Source: Bradyrhizobium yuanmingense
Lineage (GTDB): Bacteria > Pseudomonadota > Alphaproteobacteria > Rhizobiales > Xanthobacteraceae
Assembly: GCF_029167105.1 (NCBI RefSeq)
Contig: NZ_JARFML010000002.1
Span: 1-64,000, forward strand
Length of the DNA: 64,000 nucleotides
Direction of reading: 5' to 3'
The position numbers were made by a program, and so were the translations under genes. Position 1 is the stretch's first letter; the number at the start of each line of letters is the position of its first letter. The notes under the pieces are model-generated. The model searched no databases and had not been told where the DNA came from. It saw only the letters and a program-made list of their open reading frames with translations. Shown here piece by piece: positions 1 to 9,163 of this stretch.

Positions 1-112
1 GCGCTGGGGTCTGGGCCTCGGCGGCAAACGGAACGGCCAACGCCGTCGCCGTCAACAGGGCGAGAAGTCGCCCGCGCGGCCGGACGGACGCGGCCAAGTA
101 ACGGAAATTCAT
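1..112 (-). CDS. N-terminus of a secreted protein (cut by window edge)
   Basis: Only the first 37 codons are inside the window. The ATG is at 112 on the minus strand. The peptide begins MNFRYLAASVRP and continues with a hydrophobic stretch ending AVPFAAEAQ, a typical Sec signal peptide with an AxA-type cleavage site. The mature protein lies outside the window, so no function can be given. It is divergent from the peptide-binding protein at 371, leaving about 260 bases that must hold both promoters; no clear motif is visible there. Confidence 0.6.
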   Translation of the reverse strand, partial: MNFRYLAASVRPRGRLLALLTATALAVPFAAEAQTPA

Positions 113-370
113 TGCGGAAAACCCTTTCTGAACGGGAAGTGCCCGAACCGCTCCGAAGCGCCGAACCTGGCCGCCTTGGGCGCGGCTCTCTCCCCGTCAA
201 TTGAGGCGGATAAGTGACGGGCTCGACGCTCTTGCGCGATTGGGTGCCTTCTTAACGTGGCCGACGAAAAGATCAATGCCGACAAGCGCCTTTGGCCGGT
301 CTGGCGCGAAAGCCCCACCAAATTCCCTGTGATAAGATTCCCCCGACGGTCCTCGAATCACCTTGTGTCG

Positions 371-2215
371 ATGTTCATGTTCCAGCGCCTCTTCGAGGGC
401 CCCGGCCTCCGCCTCTATACGATTGCCCTTGCGCTTGCCGGGATGCTGTCGGCGGGCGCTGCCGCGGCCGAGGAGGCCCATGCGATCGCCATGCACGGCA
501 AGCCGGCGATGCCCGCCGACTTCAGCCACATGCCTTACGCCAACCCCGATGCCCCCAAGGGCGGTCGCCTGACCTGGGGCATTCTCGGCACCTTCGACAG
601 CCTCAATCCCTTCATCGTGAGGGGATTGGCGGTGCAGCCGGTCCGCAACTACGTGGTCGAGAGCCTGCTGGCGCGCGGACAGGACGAGCCGTTCACGCTT
701 TACGGCCTGCTCGCCAGGACCGTCGAAACCAATGACGAGCGAAGCTTCGTCACCTTCCGTCTCGATCCCAGCGCTCGCTTCTCCGACGGCAAGCAGGTCA
801 CGGCCGAGGACGTGCTGTTCTCCTGGCAGCTGCTGCGCCACCGCGGCCGCCCCAATCACCGGCAGTACTACGGCAAGGTCGCCAAGGCCGAAGCGCCCGA
901 TCCTCTCACCGTCCGATTCGACCTGACAGGCGCCAACGACCGCGAGCTGCCGCTCATTCTGGGCCTGATGCCGATCCTGCCGAAGCACGCCGTCGACGTT
1001 GCGACTTTCGAGGAGACGACGCTGACCGCGCCGCTCGGCTCGGGCCCCTATCGCGTCACCGCGGTGAAGCCCGGCGCGAGCGTGACGCTTGCGCGCAATC
1101 CTGATTATTGGGGCCGCGACCTTGCCATCAATCGCGGGCTCTACAATTTCGACGAGGTCAGGCTCGACTATTTTCGCGAGGCCAACGGCCAGTTCGAGGC
1201 CTTCAAGCGGGGCCTCTACGATTTCCGCGTCGAGCACGAACCGCTGCGCTGGCACGACGGCTATGAATTCCCGGCCGCCAAGAGCGGCGAGGTGATCCGC
1301 GACACCGTCAAGCCCGGCCTGCCGCAGCCGTCCGAATTCCTGGTGTTCAACACCCGCCGTCCGGTCTTCGCCGACATCCGCGTGCGGCAGGCTCTGACGC
1401 TGCTGCTCGATTTCGAGCTGGTGAACCGCAGCTATTTCTTCGGGCTCTATTCGCGCGTGGCCGGCTATTTCGCCGGCTCGGAGCTGTCGGCCTATGGCAA
1501 GCCGGCGGATGCGCGCGAGCGTGAGCTGCTCAAGCCGTTCGCCGCACGGATCCCGCCCGACATCCTGGACGGCAGCTACCGCCTGCCGGTCACTGACGGA
1601 TCGGGCCGCGACCGCACCACGCTGCGCGCCGCGCTGAAGCTGCTGTCGGAGGCCGGCTACGATCTCGACGGCACCGTGCTGCGCAATCGCGCGACCAAGA
1701 GCCCCTTCACCTTCGAGATCATGGTCACGACGCGCGACCAGGAGCGCATCGCGCTCGCCTTCCAGCGCGACCTCAGACGCGCCGGCATCGAGGCCAGCGT
1801 GCGCTCGGTCGATCCCGTGCAATTCGACCAGCGCCGGCTCGCCTACGAGTTCGACATGATCCAGAACCGCTGGGACCAGTCGCTGTCGCCCGGCAACGAG
1901 CAATATTTCTATTGGGGCAGCGCGGCCGCGGACAATCCGGGCACCCGCAACTACACGGGCGCCAGGGATCCCGCCGTCGATGCCATGATCGCCGCCCTGC
2001 TCGAGGCCCGTGAACACACGGATTTCGTTTCGGCGGTGCGCGCGCTCGACCGCGCCCTGATCGCGGGCTTCTACACAATCCCGCTGTTTAACGTATCGGA
2101 GCAATGGATCGCGCGCTGGAATCGGATAGAACGGCCAGAGACCACCTCGCTCTCGGGCTATTTGCCGGAGACCTGGTGGTCGAAGGGGCAGCCGCAAGCT
2201 CATCAAGCGAAGTGA
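371..2215 (+). CDS. Oligopeptide ABC transporter substrate-binding protein, YejA-like (SBP family 5)
   Basis: About 614 residues. A periplasmic extracellular solute-binding protein of family 5 (SBP_bac_5), the class that delivers peptides to Dpp/Opp/Yej-type ABC importers. The reading frame is open back to a GTG at 257, but that start would put about 38 unrelated residues before a clean signal peptide (MFMFQRLF, then a hydrophobic core ending GAAAAEE), so ATG 371 (or 377) is preferred. Family features include an early 'GTFDSLNPF' segment, 'FRLDPSARFSDGKQVTAEDV' and a 'GSGPYRV' motif near the middle. The 'HAIAMHGKPAMP' opening of the mature chain is typical of YejA-like members. No permease or ATPase genes follow, so the transporter partners are elsewhere. 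The next gene starts 5 bases after the stop, suggesting co-transcription. Confidence 0.9.
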   Translation: MFMFQRLFEGPGLRLYTIALALAGMLSAGAAAAEEAHAIAMHGKPAMPADFSHMPYANPDAPKGGRLTWGILGTFDSLNPFIVRGLAVQPVRNYVVESLLARGQDEPFTLYGLLARTVETNDERSFVTFRLDPSARFSDGKQVTAEDVLFSWQLLRHRGRPNHRQYYGKVAKAEAPDPLTVRFDLTGANDRELPLILGLMPILPKHAVDVATFEETTLTAPLGSGPYRVTAVKPGASVTLARNPDYWGRDLAINRGLYNFDEVRLDYFREANGQFEAFKRGLYDFRVEHEPLRWHDGYEFPAAKSGEVIRDTVKPGLPQPSEFLVFNTRRPVFADIRVRQALTLLLDFELVNRSYFFGLYSRVAGYFAGSELSAYGKPADARERELLKPFAARIPPDILDGSYRLPVTDGSGRDRTTLRAALKLLSEAGYDLDGTVLRNRATKSPFTFEIMVTTRDQERIALAFQRDLRRAGIEASVRSVDPVQFDQRRLAYEFDMIQNRWDQSLSPGNEQYFYWGSAAADNPGTRNYTGARDPAVDAMIAALLEAREHTDFVSAVRALDRALIAGFYTIPLFNVSEQWIARWNRIERPETTSLSGYLPETWWSKGQPQAHQAK

Positions 2216-2219
2216 CGCC

Positions 2220-3722
2220 GTGAACCAGCCAGCAATATCGCCGACGCTCGACACATTGTTTCAGCGCACGCTGATGCGGCAGCCGCACGCGACCGCCCTG
2301 CTCGATCCGCTCAACAAGGCGCGCATCACCGGGCACCAGCCGCGGCGGATGACCTATACCGAGGCCGATACCGCCATCGAGGCGCTGTCGGCGCATTTCG
2401 TCGAATCGGGCCTGCCGGCCAATTCCGTGATCGCGATCCAGTTGCCCAACACGGTCGAGTTCGTGCTGACCGTGCTCGCCGCCCATCGCGCCGGCCTCGT
2501 TGTCGCCGTGCTGCCGCTGCTCTGGCGCCATGCGGAACTGACCGCAGCGCTCAACCGCACCGCCGCGCGCGCCATCGTCACCATGAGCACGGTCGACGGC
2601 GTCAGCTATGCCGATCTGGCCATGCACGCCGCGGCCGAGGCGTTCTCGATCCGGCACGTCTTCGGCTTCGGAAGCGACCTGCCCGAAGGCATGGCTTCGC
2701 TCGACGACGTCCTGGCGCGTCCGCCCGGCACCACGCGCGCCGTGATCCAGGACGGCCGCAAGGCGGCCATGATCTCCTTCGACGTCACGGCGGAGGGCTT
2801 CCGGCCGGTGCCGCGCCCGCATTTCAGCCTGATCGCGGGCGGCCTTGCGATGTCGCTCGAAGCCGACATCAAGCAGGGCGCGACGGTGATGGCGGCGTTC
2901 ACGCCGATGTCGTTCGCAGGGCTCGCCTCCTCGCTCGCGGTGTGGCTGCTCTCGGGCGGCACGATGGCGCTGCATCATCCGTTCGAAAACGATGTGCTGG
3001 AGCAGCAGATCAACGAGCACGAATGCGAGGTGCTGATCGCGCCGGCGCAGCTCGCGCTGCGGCTCGGCGATGCCGACCTCGCGGCGCGGATGCCCACTTT
3101 GCGCAACGTCATCGGCCTGTGGCGCGCGCCCGAGCAGGTCGCGGCGAGCGATGCCTGGATCGCGCCGCATGCGCCGCTGACCGACGTCTACCTGTTCGGC
3201 GAGGCCGGATTGTTCGGCGCCCGTCGCGGCGAGGACGGCATGCCGGTGCCGGTGATGCCGGGGCCGCACGGCGCTCCGCGCGAGCAGTCCGGCTCCTCCA
3301 TCGCCGGCGAGATCCTGGTGACGCCGAAGGGCACGCTTGGCCTGCGCGGCGCGATGGTGCCGATCGCGGCCTACGCCCCGCCGCAGCCGGTTGGCGAGAC
3401 GCTCACGGCGCAGCCGCCGCGTGACTATGTCGACACCGGCTATGCCGCGCGGCTCGATCGCCCGAGCGGCGCGATCTGCATCACCGCGCCGCCCTCCGGC
3501 ATCATGGCCGTCGGCGGCTATCGCTTCCTCTCCAACGACCTGCAGGAATGGGCGCGCCGGCTCGGCCAGGGCGCGCTGCTCACGGCGCTGCCCGACCGCC
3601 TCTCCGGCCACCGGCTCGCCGGGCGCGCCCAGGACAATGCCCGCGCCCGCGAGGCGCTCAGCGAGCTCGGGCTTAACCCCCTGATGGTCGAGGCTTTTCG
3701 CGACCGCTCCGGGCCGGTCTAG
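2220..3722 (+). CDS. Degenerate class I adenylate-forming (AMP-binding) protein
   Basis: About 500 residues with a GTG start 5 bases after the preceding stop. The N-terminal half has the layout of acyl-CoA synthetase/AMP-ligase proteins ('IAIQLPNTVEFV' near residue 72; 'LIAPAQLAL' near 272). The phosphate-binding loop normally reading S-G-T-T-G-x-P-K is replaced by 'SFDVTAEGFRPVPR' at about residues 186-199. The usual YGxTE motif appears only as 'LFGEAG', and the conserved D-x-G-D segment as 'YVDTGYAARLD'. The C-terminal lid with its catalytic lysine is short or absent. Fold membership is well supported; ATP-dependent ligase activity is doubtful. It may act in binding or regulation, or use a different acyl donor. 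Coupling to the peptide-binding protein suggests an operon without explaining the role. Confidence 0.75.
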   Translation: MNQPAISPTLDTLFQRTLMRQPHATALLDPLNKARITGHQPRRMTYTEADTAIEALSAHFVESGLPANSVIAIQLPNTVEFVLTVLAAHRAGLVVAVLPLLWRHAELTAALNRTAARAIVTMSTVDGVSYADLAMHAAAEAFSIRHVFGFGSDLPEGMASLDDVLARPPGTTRAVIQDGRKAAMISFDVTAEGFRPVPRPHFSLIAGGLAMSLEADIKQGATVMAAFTPMSFAGLASSLAVWLLSGGTMALHHPFENDVLEQQINEHECEVLIAPAQLALRLGDADLAARMPTLRNVIGLWRAPEQVAASDAWIAPHAPLTDVYLFGEAGLFGARRGEDGMPVPVMPGPHGAPREQSGSSIAGEILVTPKGTLGLRGAMVPIAAYAPPQPVGETLTAQPPRDYVDTGYAARLDRPSGAICITAPPSGIMAVGGYRFLSNDLQEWARRLGQGALLTALPDRLSGHRLAGRAQDNARAREALSELGLNPLMVEAFRDRSGPV

Positions 3723-3809
3723 GCGCGGTTTCAGCGCCCGCGTTGACGCAGCATTAAGGCGGCCAAACTAGATTGCGGCGGCAAATTGTTGCGCGATCAG
3801 AGTTTTTAC

Positions 3810-5033
3810 ATGTCCCAGGCGGGCCCGATCCTGTTTGTGTCCGATGCCGAACGCCCCGCCTTCGTGGCGGCGCTGGACGAGGCCCGGCTCTTTCCCGTCG
3901 TCGACACCGACTGGACCAGCGCGCCGCGCGCGGTCGAAGAGGTGCAGCCGGCCGCGGTTCTCGCTGCGGTCCATGCCGAACACGAGCCGCATGTGACGCG
4001 GCTTGCTCAGAAGATCGCCGCTCAATCGCCCTACCTGCCCTTCGTGACCCTGGATGCGGCGGGCGCACTGCCGCACAACGCCCTGCCCTTCTCCTCGCGC
4101 GGCGGCAATCCCGACCGGCTGATCGCGCGGCTCCGGGCGGCGCTGCGCGTGCGGACATTGCACGCAACGGTTCTGCGCCGGCTGCCCGAAGTGAAAATCG
4201 CGCTGCCGCAGGGCGATCCCGCACGCGATGCCACCGTGCTCCTGATCGGCCGCGGCGCGGCTTACCCTGCGCTCTCCGTCGCGTTCGGCGAACGCGTCGG
4301 CGTGGTCGGTGCACTCTCGATCGAGGCTGCCGCGAAACACCTCAACACCCGCGATCTCGACGGCGTCGTGCTCGCCGAAGGTTTTACCGCGCGCGTGACC
4401 GATGCGTTTCTGACCGTGCTCGCCGAGGACACCCGCTTCCGCAGCCTGCCCGTGGTCGTCACCGCCCACCAGCTCGCCCAGAGCTACGACCTGCCCAATC
4501 TCGAGCTGATCACCGGCGAGCCCGTGAGGATCGCGGCCAACGCGCTGCCCTTGATCCGCCAGCACGCCATGGAAGCGCAGCTGAGCCGCACGCTGCGCTC
4601 GATCGATGCCGGCGGCTGGCTCGATCCACGCAGCGGCCTGCTCACGGTGGAAGCCTTCGCCCGCGATTTCGCCAAGGCGGTCGAGCAGACGCTGGCCCGC
4701 GGCGGCGGCCTCTCGGTCGCGCGCTTCGCCTTCGATCCCAACAATCCCCGCGCCCAGCTCGACGCCGCCCGCATCCTCAGCCGCCTGATGCGGCAGATGG
4801 ATTTTGGCGCCGCGCAGAAGGACGGCTCAGTCATCGTCGTGTTCGCCGAGACCGACTTCCGCACAGCGCACATGATCGCCCGCCGCCTGTCGGCGGTGAT
4901 GCGGCACACGTCCAATGGCAAGCACGAGATGCGCAGCGACCCCGTGGTCAGCGTGGACTCGCTGTCGCCGTCGGATACGGCACGCTCGCTGCTGGCGCGG
5001 CTGTCGGCGGATGCGTCGAGGGCGGCGTCGTAG
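3810..5033 (+). CDS. Receiver-like / degenerate GGDEF-like protein
   Basis: About 407 residues from ATG 3810 (MSQAGPI); an in-frame TTG at 3786 is a less likely start. The first 270 residues alternate strand and helix and resemble one or two receiver (CheY-like) folds, but no clear phosphoacceptor aspartate is visible. From about residue 290 the pattern 'DPRSGLLTVEAF' matches the start of a GGDEF domain (usual D-x-L-T-G-L-x-N). The diguanylate cyclase signature itself is missing: the expected position reads 'DGSVIVVFAETD'. I infer an enzymatically dead, PopA/PleD-like scaffold or c-di-GMP reader rather than a cyclase. It stands alone between the adenylate-forming gene and a palindromic repeat. 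Confidence 0.6.
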   Translation: MSQAGPILFVSDAERPAFVAALDEARLFPVVDTDWTSAPRAVEEVQPAAVLAAVHAEHEPHVTRLAQKIAAQSPYLPFVTLDAAGALPHNALPFSSRGGNPDRLIARLRAALRVRTLHATVLRRLPEVKIALPQGDPARDATVLLIGRGAAYPALSVAFGERVGVVGALSIEAAAKHLNTRDLDGVVLAEGFTARVTDAFLTVLAEDTRFRSLPVVVTAHQLAQSYDLPNLELITGEPVRIAANALPLIRQHAMEAQLSRTLRSIDAGGWLDPRSGLLTVEAFARDFAKAVEQTLARGGGLSVARFAFDPNNPRAQLDAARILSRLMRQMDFGAAQKDGSVIVVFAETDFRTAHMIARRLSAVMRHTSNGKHEMRSDPVVSVDSLSPSDTARSLLARLSADASRAAS

Positions 5034-5061
5034 CTTTCTCGCAGGCTGCCGCAACAACCAC

Positions 5062-5149
5062 CGTCATTGCGAGCGGAGCGAAGCAATCCAGACTGTCTCC
5101 GCACAGAGACTCTGGATTGCTTCCGTCGCAAGGGCTCCTCGCAATGACG
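5062..5149. repeat. Dispersed palindromic repeat, 'cgtcattgcgag' family (copy 1)
   Basis: An 88-base imperfect inverted repeat. The left arm begins cgtcattgcgagcg and contains gaagcaatccag; the right arm carries ctggattgcttc and ends gcaatgacg. It lies between the convergent GGDEF-like gene and mfd, so its RNA hairpin could act as a bidirectional transcription end. Related copies are at 11299 and 62465. Confidence 0.85.
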
Positions 5150-5166
5150 CGGTGAGGCTGGTGCCT

Positions 5167-8100
5167 CTACGCCGCCTTCTTGCTCTCTGCGAGCTGCGCC
5201 AGCTGCCGCATGATCTCCGTCGTGCCCGCGAGCCGCTCCTCCGGCGTTTCCCAGTCCTGCAGGAACACCACCTTCATGTCGGGGCGCACCTTGGCGGCCT
5301 GGCCATAGCTGCGGATGAAGCTCACGAGGCGATCCGGATAGGCGAAGGAATTGTCGCGGAAGACGATGACGGCGCCCTTTGGACCCGCGTCGATCTTCTC
5401 GACATTGGCCCTGCGGCAGAACGCCTTGATCGCGGCGACCTTGAACAGATAGCGCACCTCGTCCGGCAGCACGCCGAAGCGGTCGCGCATCTCGGCGCCG
5501 AAATTCTCGATCTCCTCCTCGGTGTCGAGGTCGGCCAGGCGCCGGTACAGCGACAGCCGCACCGAGAGGTCGCTGACATAGTCCTCCGGAATCAGCACGG
5601 GCATGCCGATGGTGATCTGCGGCGACCAGCGGTCGGCGGCGGGCTCGGAGACGCCGGCCTTGAGGTTGACGATCGCCTCCTCCAGCATCGACTGATAGAG
5701 CTCGAAGCCGACCTCCTTGATGTGGCCGGACTGCTCCTCGCCGAGCAAATTGCCGGCACCGCGGATGTCGAGGTCGTGGGAGGCGAGCTGGAAGCCGGCG
5801 CCCAGCGTCTCCAGCGATTGCAGCACGGTGAGCCGGCGCTCGGCCTGCGCCGTGATCTTCTGCTGCGCCGGCAGCGTGAACAGCGCATAGGCCCGCAGCT
5901 TGGAGCGGCCGACGCGGCCGCGCAGCTGGTAGAGCTGGGCGAGACCGAACATGTCGGCGCGGTGCACGATCAGCGTGTTGGCGTTGGGAATGTCGAGGCC
6001 GGACTCGACGATCGTGGTCGACAACAGAACGTCGAACTTGCCGTCGTAGAACGCGGTCATAATATCCTCGATCACCGCGGGCGGCATCTGGCCGTGCGCG
6101 ACCGCGACCTTCATCTCGGGCACGTTCTTGTCGAGGAAGTCCTTGACCTCGGCGAGATCGTCGATGCGCGGCACGACGTAGAACGCCTGGCCGCCGCGAT
6201 AGCGCTCGCGCAGCAAGGCTTCGCGGATCATCAGGGGATCGTGCGGGGCGACGAAGGTGCGCACCGCCAAGCGATCCACCGGGGGCGAGGCAATGATCGA
6301 GAGCTCGCGGACGCCGGTCAGTGCCAATTGGAGCGTGCGCGGGATCGGGGTTGCCGACAGCGTCAGCACGTGCACCTCGGCGCGCAGCGCCTTCAACCGC
6401 TCCTTGTGGCTGACGCCGAAATGCTGCTCCTCGTCGACGATGAGCAGGCCAAGGTCGCGGAATTTGATCGCCTTGCCGAGCAGCGCATGGGTGCCGACGA
6501 CGATGTCGACCGAGCCGTCGGCGATACCCTTCTTGACCTCGTTGAGCTGTTTTGTGGGGATCAGGCGCGAGGCCTGTGCGACATTCACGGGGAAGCCTTT
6601 GAAGCGCTCGCTAAAGGTCCGGTAGTGCTGGCGCGCGAGCAGCGTGGTCGGCACCACGACCGCGACCTGCTTGCCGTCGAGCGCCACGGCGAAGGCGGCG
6701 CGCAGCGCCACCTCGGTCTTGCCGAAGCCGACGTCGCCGCAGATCAGGCGATCCATCGGGCGGCCCTTTTCGAGATCCTTCAGCGTGGACTCGATCGCGC
6801 CCAGCTGGTCCTCGGTCTCGTCATAGGGGAAGCGTGCGCAGAACTCGTCATAGACGCCCTGCTGCACTGGCAGCTTCGGCGCCTCGTGCAGCATGCGTTC
6901 GGCCGCGATCTTGATCAGCTCGCCCGCGATCTCGCGGATGCGGTTCTTCAGTTTTGCTTTTCGTGTCTGCCAGCCCGAGCCACCGAGGCGGTCGAGCTCG
7001 ACCGTGGTTTGATCAGAGCCGTAACGCGACAGCAGCTCGATGTTCTCGACCGGCAGGAACAGCTTGGTCTCGGCGGCATAATGTAGCTCGAGGCAGTCAT
7101 GCGGCGCGCCGGCGACGTCCAGCGTCTGCAGGCCGATGAAGCGACCGATGCCGTGGTCGACGTGGACGACGATGTCGCCCGCGGTGAGGCTCGTCACCTC
7201 CGAGATGAAATTGTCGAGCTTGCGGCTGGCCTTGCGCGGCCGCACCAGGCGATCGCCGAGGATATCCTGCTCGCTGATAATGGCGATCTCGTCGGTCTCG
7301 AAGCCGCTTTCGAGGCCGAGCACCGCGAGCATGGTCTCGTTGCGCGGGGTCGCCTGCACCGTCCGCCAGCTGTTGACGCTGGTCGTGTGGGCCAGCTTGT
7401 GGTCGCGCAGCATCGATGTCATGCGGTCGCGCGAGCCTTCGGTCCACAGCGCGATCACGACCTTCTTGCGCTGCGCCTGCAGGGCCATCACATGCGCGAC
7501 GACGGATTCGAACACGTTGACCTTGGTGTCGTTGCGCTCCGGGGCGAAATCGCGGCCCTTGCGCGCGCCGGCATCGACGACGCTGCTGCCGTCGGTCGGC
7601 ACCGAGAACGGCGTCAGCCGCGCCAACGGGATCGCGCCGAGGCGCTTGCTCCATTCCTCCTCGGTCAGATACAGCCGGTCGGGCGGCAGCGGCTTGTAGA
7701 TCGCGCCGCCGCCGGGATGCTCCATCGCCTCGCGCCTGGCCTCGTAATAATCGAGGATCTGCTTGAATCGCTCGCGCACGGCATCCTCGGCCTGCGGCTC
7801 GATCGCGATCGCCGCGCCTTGCAGATAATCGAACAGCGTGTCCATCCGGTCCTGGAACAGCGGCAGCCAGTGCTCCATGCCGGGATGGCGGCGCCCTTCG
7901 CTGACCGCTTCATACAGCGCATCGTCGCGCTCGGGCGCGCCGAACTCGGCGACATAGCCCATGCGGAAACGGCGGATGGTGTCGGTGACGAGCTGAAACT
8001 CGGAGACCGGCACGAGGTCGAGCGAGCGCATGTCGAGCAGCGTGCGTTGGGTCTCCGCGTCGAAGGAGCGGATCGATTCCAGGCTGTCCCCGAAGAAGTC

Positions 8101-8685
8101 GAACCGCACCGGCTGCTCGAGGCCGGCCGGAAACAGATCCAAAATGCCGCCGCGCACGGCGTATTCGCCGGGCTCGCGCACGGTGGAGGAGCGGTTGTAG
8201 CCGTTGTGCTCGAGCCAGGCGACGACGGTGTCCATCGGCACGACATTGCCCGGCGCGACCGACAGCGCCTGCGCGGCGACCAGCTCGCGCGCGGGCACGC
8301 GCTGCACCACCGCGTTCACGGTGGTCAGCACGATCAGCGGCTTGTCGCTGCCGGTGAGCGAGGCCAGCCGCGCCAGCGTGGTCAGGCGCTGGGCGAGAAC
8401 GCCGCCATGCGGCGAGACGCGGTCATAGGGTTGGCAATCCCAGGCCGGAAAGGTCAGCACCGGCAGATCGGGCGCGAAGAACCTAAGTGCGCGTTCGAGC
8501 GACTGCATGCGCCCGCCGTCGCGGCAGACGACCGCAAGGCTGACCGCCGGCTTCTTCGGCCGCGCCGCGATGGCGCGCGCGAGATCGGAGACGACGAGGC
8601 CTTCGGCGCCTTCCGCGACACTGGCGAGCGTCAGCGCGCGGCCGGGCGCGAGCAGCTCGGCCGGAGATTTCATGCCCGGCTTCAT
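5167..8685 (-). CDS. mfd: Transcription-repair coupling factor Mfd
   Basis: About 1172 residues, the usual length for Mfd. It removes RNA polymerase stalled at DNA lesions and recruits UvrA for nucleotide excision repair. Visible in order: a UvrB-like N-terminal module; a CarD-like RNA-polymerase-interacting domain with 'VVHVDHGIGRFIG'; a translocase with Walker A 'GDVGFGKTEVALRA', 'DEEQHFG', 'LSATPIPRT' and 'QLRGRVGRS'; and the C-terminal TRCF domain. The ATG overlaps the sdhE stop in an ATGA arrangement, indicating translational coupling. This is the canonical Mfd of the window; a diverged second copy lies at 49880. Confidence 0.97.
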   Translation of the reverse strand: MKPGMKSPAELLAPGRALTLASVAEGAEGLVVSDLARAIAARPKKPAVSLAVVCRDGGRMQSLERALRFFAPDLPVLTFPAWDCQPYDRVSPHGGVLAQRLTTLARLASLTGSDKPLIVLTTVNAVVQRVPARELVAAQALSVAPGNVVPMDTVVAWLEHNGYNRSSTVREPGEYAVRGGILDLFPAGLEQPVRFDFFGDSLESIRSFDAETQRTLLDMRSLDLVPVSEFQLVTDTIRRFRMGYVAEFGAPERDDALYEAVSEGRRHPGMEHWLPLFQDRMDTLFDYLQGAAIAIEPQAEDAVRERFKQILDYYEARREAMEHPGGGAIYKPLPPDRLYLTEEEWSKRLGAIPLARLTPFSVPTDGSSVVDAGARKGRDFAPERNDTKVNVFESVVAHVMALQAQRKKVVIALWTEGSRDRMTSMLRDHKLAHTTSVNSWRTVQATPRNETMLAVLGLESGFETDEIAIISEQDILGDRLVRPRKASRKLDNFISEVTSLTAGDIVVHVDHGIGRFIGLQTLDVAGAPHDCLELHYAAETKLFLPVENIELLSRYGSDQTTVELDRLGGSGWQTRKAKLKNRIREIAGELIKIAAERMLHEAPKLPVQQGVYDEFCARFPYDETEDQLGAIESTLKDLEKGRPMDRLICGDVGFGKTEVALRAAFAVALDGKQVAVVVPTTLLARQHYRTFSERFKGFPVNVAQASRLIPTKQLNEVKKGIADGSVDIVVGTHALLGKAIKFRDLGLLIVDEEQHFGVSHKERLKALRAEVHVLTLSATPIPRTLQLALTGVRELSIIASPPVDRLAVRTFVAPHDPLMIREALLRERYRGGQAFYVVPRIDDLAEVKDFLDKNVPEMKVAVAHGQMPPAVIEDIMTAFYDGKFDVLLSTTIVESGLDIPNANTLIVHRADMFGLAQLYQLRGRVGRSKLRAYALFTLPAQQKITAQAERRLTVLQSLETLGAGFQLASHDLDIRGAGNLLGEEQSGHIKEVGFELYQSMLEEAIVNLKAGVSEPAADRWSPQITIGMPVLIPEDYVSDLSVRLSLYRRLADLDTEEEIENFGAEMRDRFGVLPDEVRYLFKVAAIKAFCRRANVEKIDAGPKGAVIVFRDNSFAYPDRLVSFIRSYGQAAKVRPDMKVVFLQDWETPEERLAGTTEIMRQLAQLAESKKAA

Positions 8686-8972
8686 GCGTTGCCGTCCGCG
8701 ATCGGAAACGCCTTGATGCGGGCAAACAGCGCGCCGGCGACGTCGGCCGGCAGCACCTTGTCGCCGGTGATGGCGGCATAGAGATCGGGATCGTTGACCT
8801 CGAGCAAGGTCTCGAGCTGGCTCAGCTCGTCATCGGACAGATTGCCGATCTCGGCATCCGCGAAGCGGCCGAGGATCAGGTCCATCTCGCGCGTGCCGCG
8901 GTGCCAGCAGCGGAACAGAAGCCGCTTGCGGCGGTCATCCAGCCCGCTGCTCGATCGTGTCGTTCCCGTCAT
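8682..8972 (-). CDS. sdhE: FAD assembly factor SdhE (succinate dehydrogenase assembly)
   Basis: 96 residues of the SdhE/Sdh5 (DUF339) family, which promotes covalent flavinylation of succinate dehydrogenase subunit SdhA in the cytoplasm. The family RGxxE signature is present as 'HRGTREMD', followed by 'ILGRFA' and the typical 'LSDDELSQLETLLEVNDPDL' helix. The stop overlaps the mfd start by 4 bases, forming a two-gene operon. It is divergent from recG, with the shared promoter region carrying a palindromic repeat close to recG. Confidence 0.93.
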   Translation of the reverse strand: MTGTTRSSSGLDDRRKRLLFRCWHRGTREMDLILGRFADAEIGNLSDDELSQLETLLEVNDPDLYAAITGDKVLPADVAGALFARIKAFPIADGNA

Positions 8973-9077
8973 GTCTCAAATCCAGTCAAACGCAGAAAGC
9001 CCGGACGTGCCGGGCGGGGGTGATATAGCCACTCGAAGCGGCCATGTCAGCCCTTTGTTGTTGCAATTGTTTATGCT

Positions 9078-9151
9078 CGTCATTGCCGGGCTTGACCCGG
9101 CAATCCATCCTCTTGAATAGATGGATGCGCGGGTCGAGCCCGCGCATGACG
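9078..9151. repeat. Dispersed palindromic repeat, 'cgtcattgccggg' family
   Basis: A two-hairpin element. The first arm pair is ttgccgggcttgacccggcaa; a second pair follows as gcgcgggtcgagcccgcgc, and the element ends gcatgacg. It differs in sequence from the three 'cgtcattgcgag' copies but has the same outer ends. It ends only 12 bases before the preferred recG start, so it would lie in the recG leader RNA. Confidence 0.8.
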
Positions 9152-9163
9152 ATTGCTGCACAA

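Noticed and set aside
197..2254. Long minus-strand open frame opposite the peptide-binding protein
   Set aside because: Composition is Arg/Gly/His-rich shadow of the true gene; GC-rich DNA keeps antisense frames open.
4915..8781. Long plus-strand frames opposite mfd
   Set aside because: Shadows of mfd; no motif, no ribosome site, low-complexity translation.
9044..9163. Upstream extension of recG
   Set aside because: This part is made of the palindromic repeat; ATG 9164 gives the normal RecG N-terminus and length.
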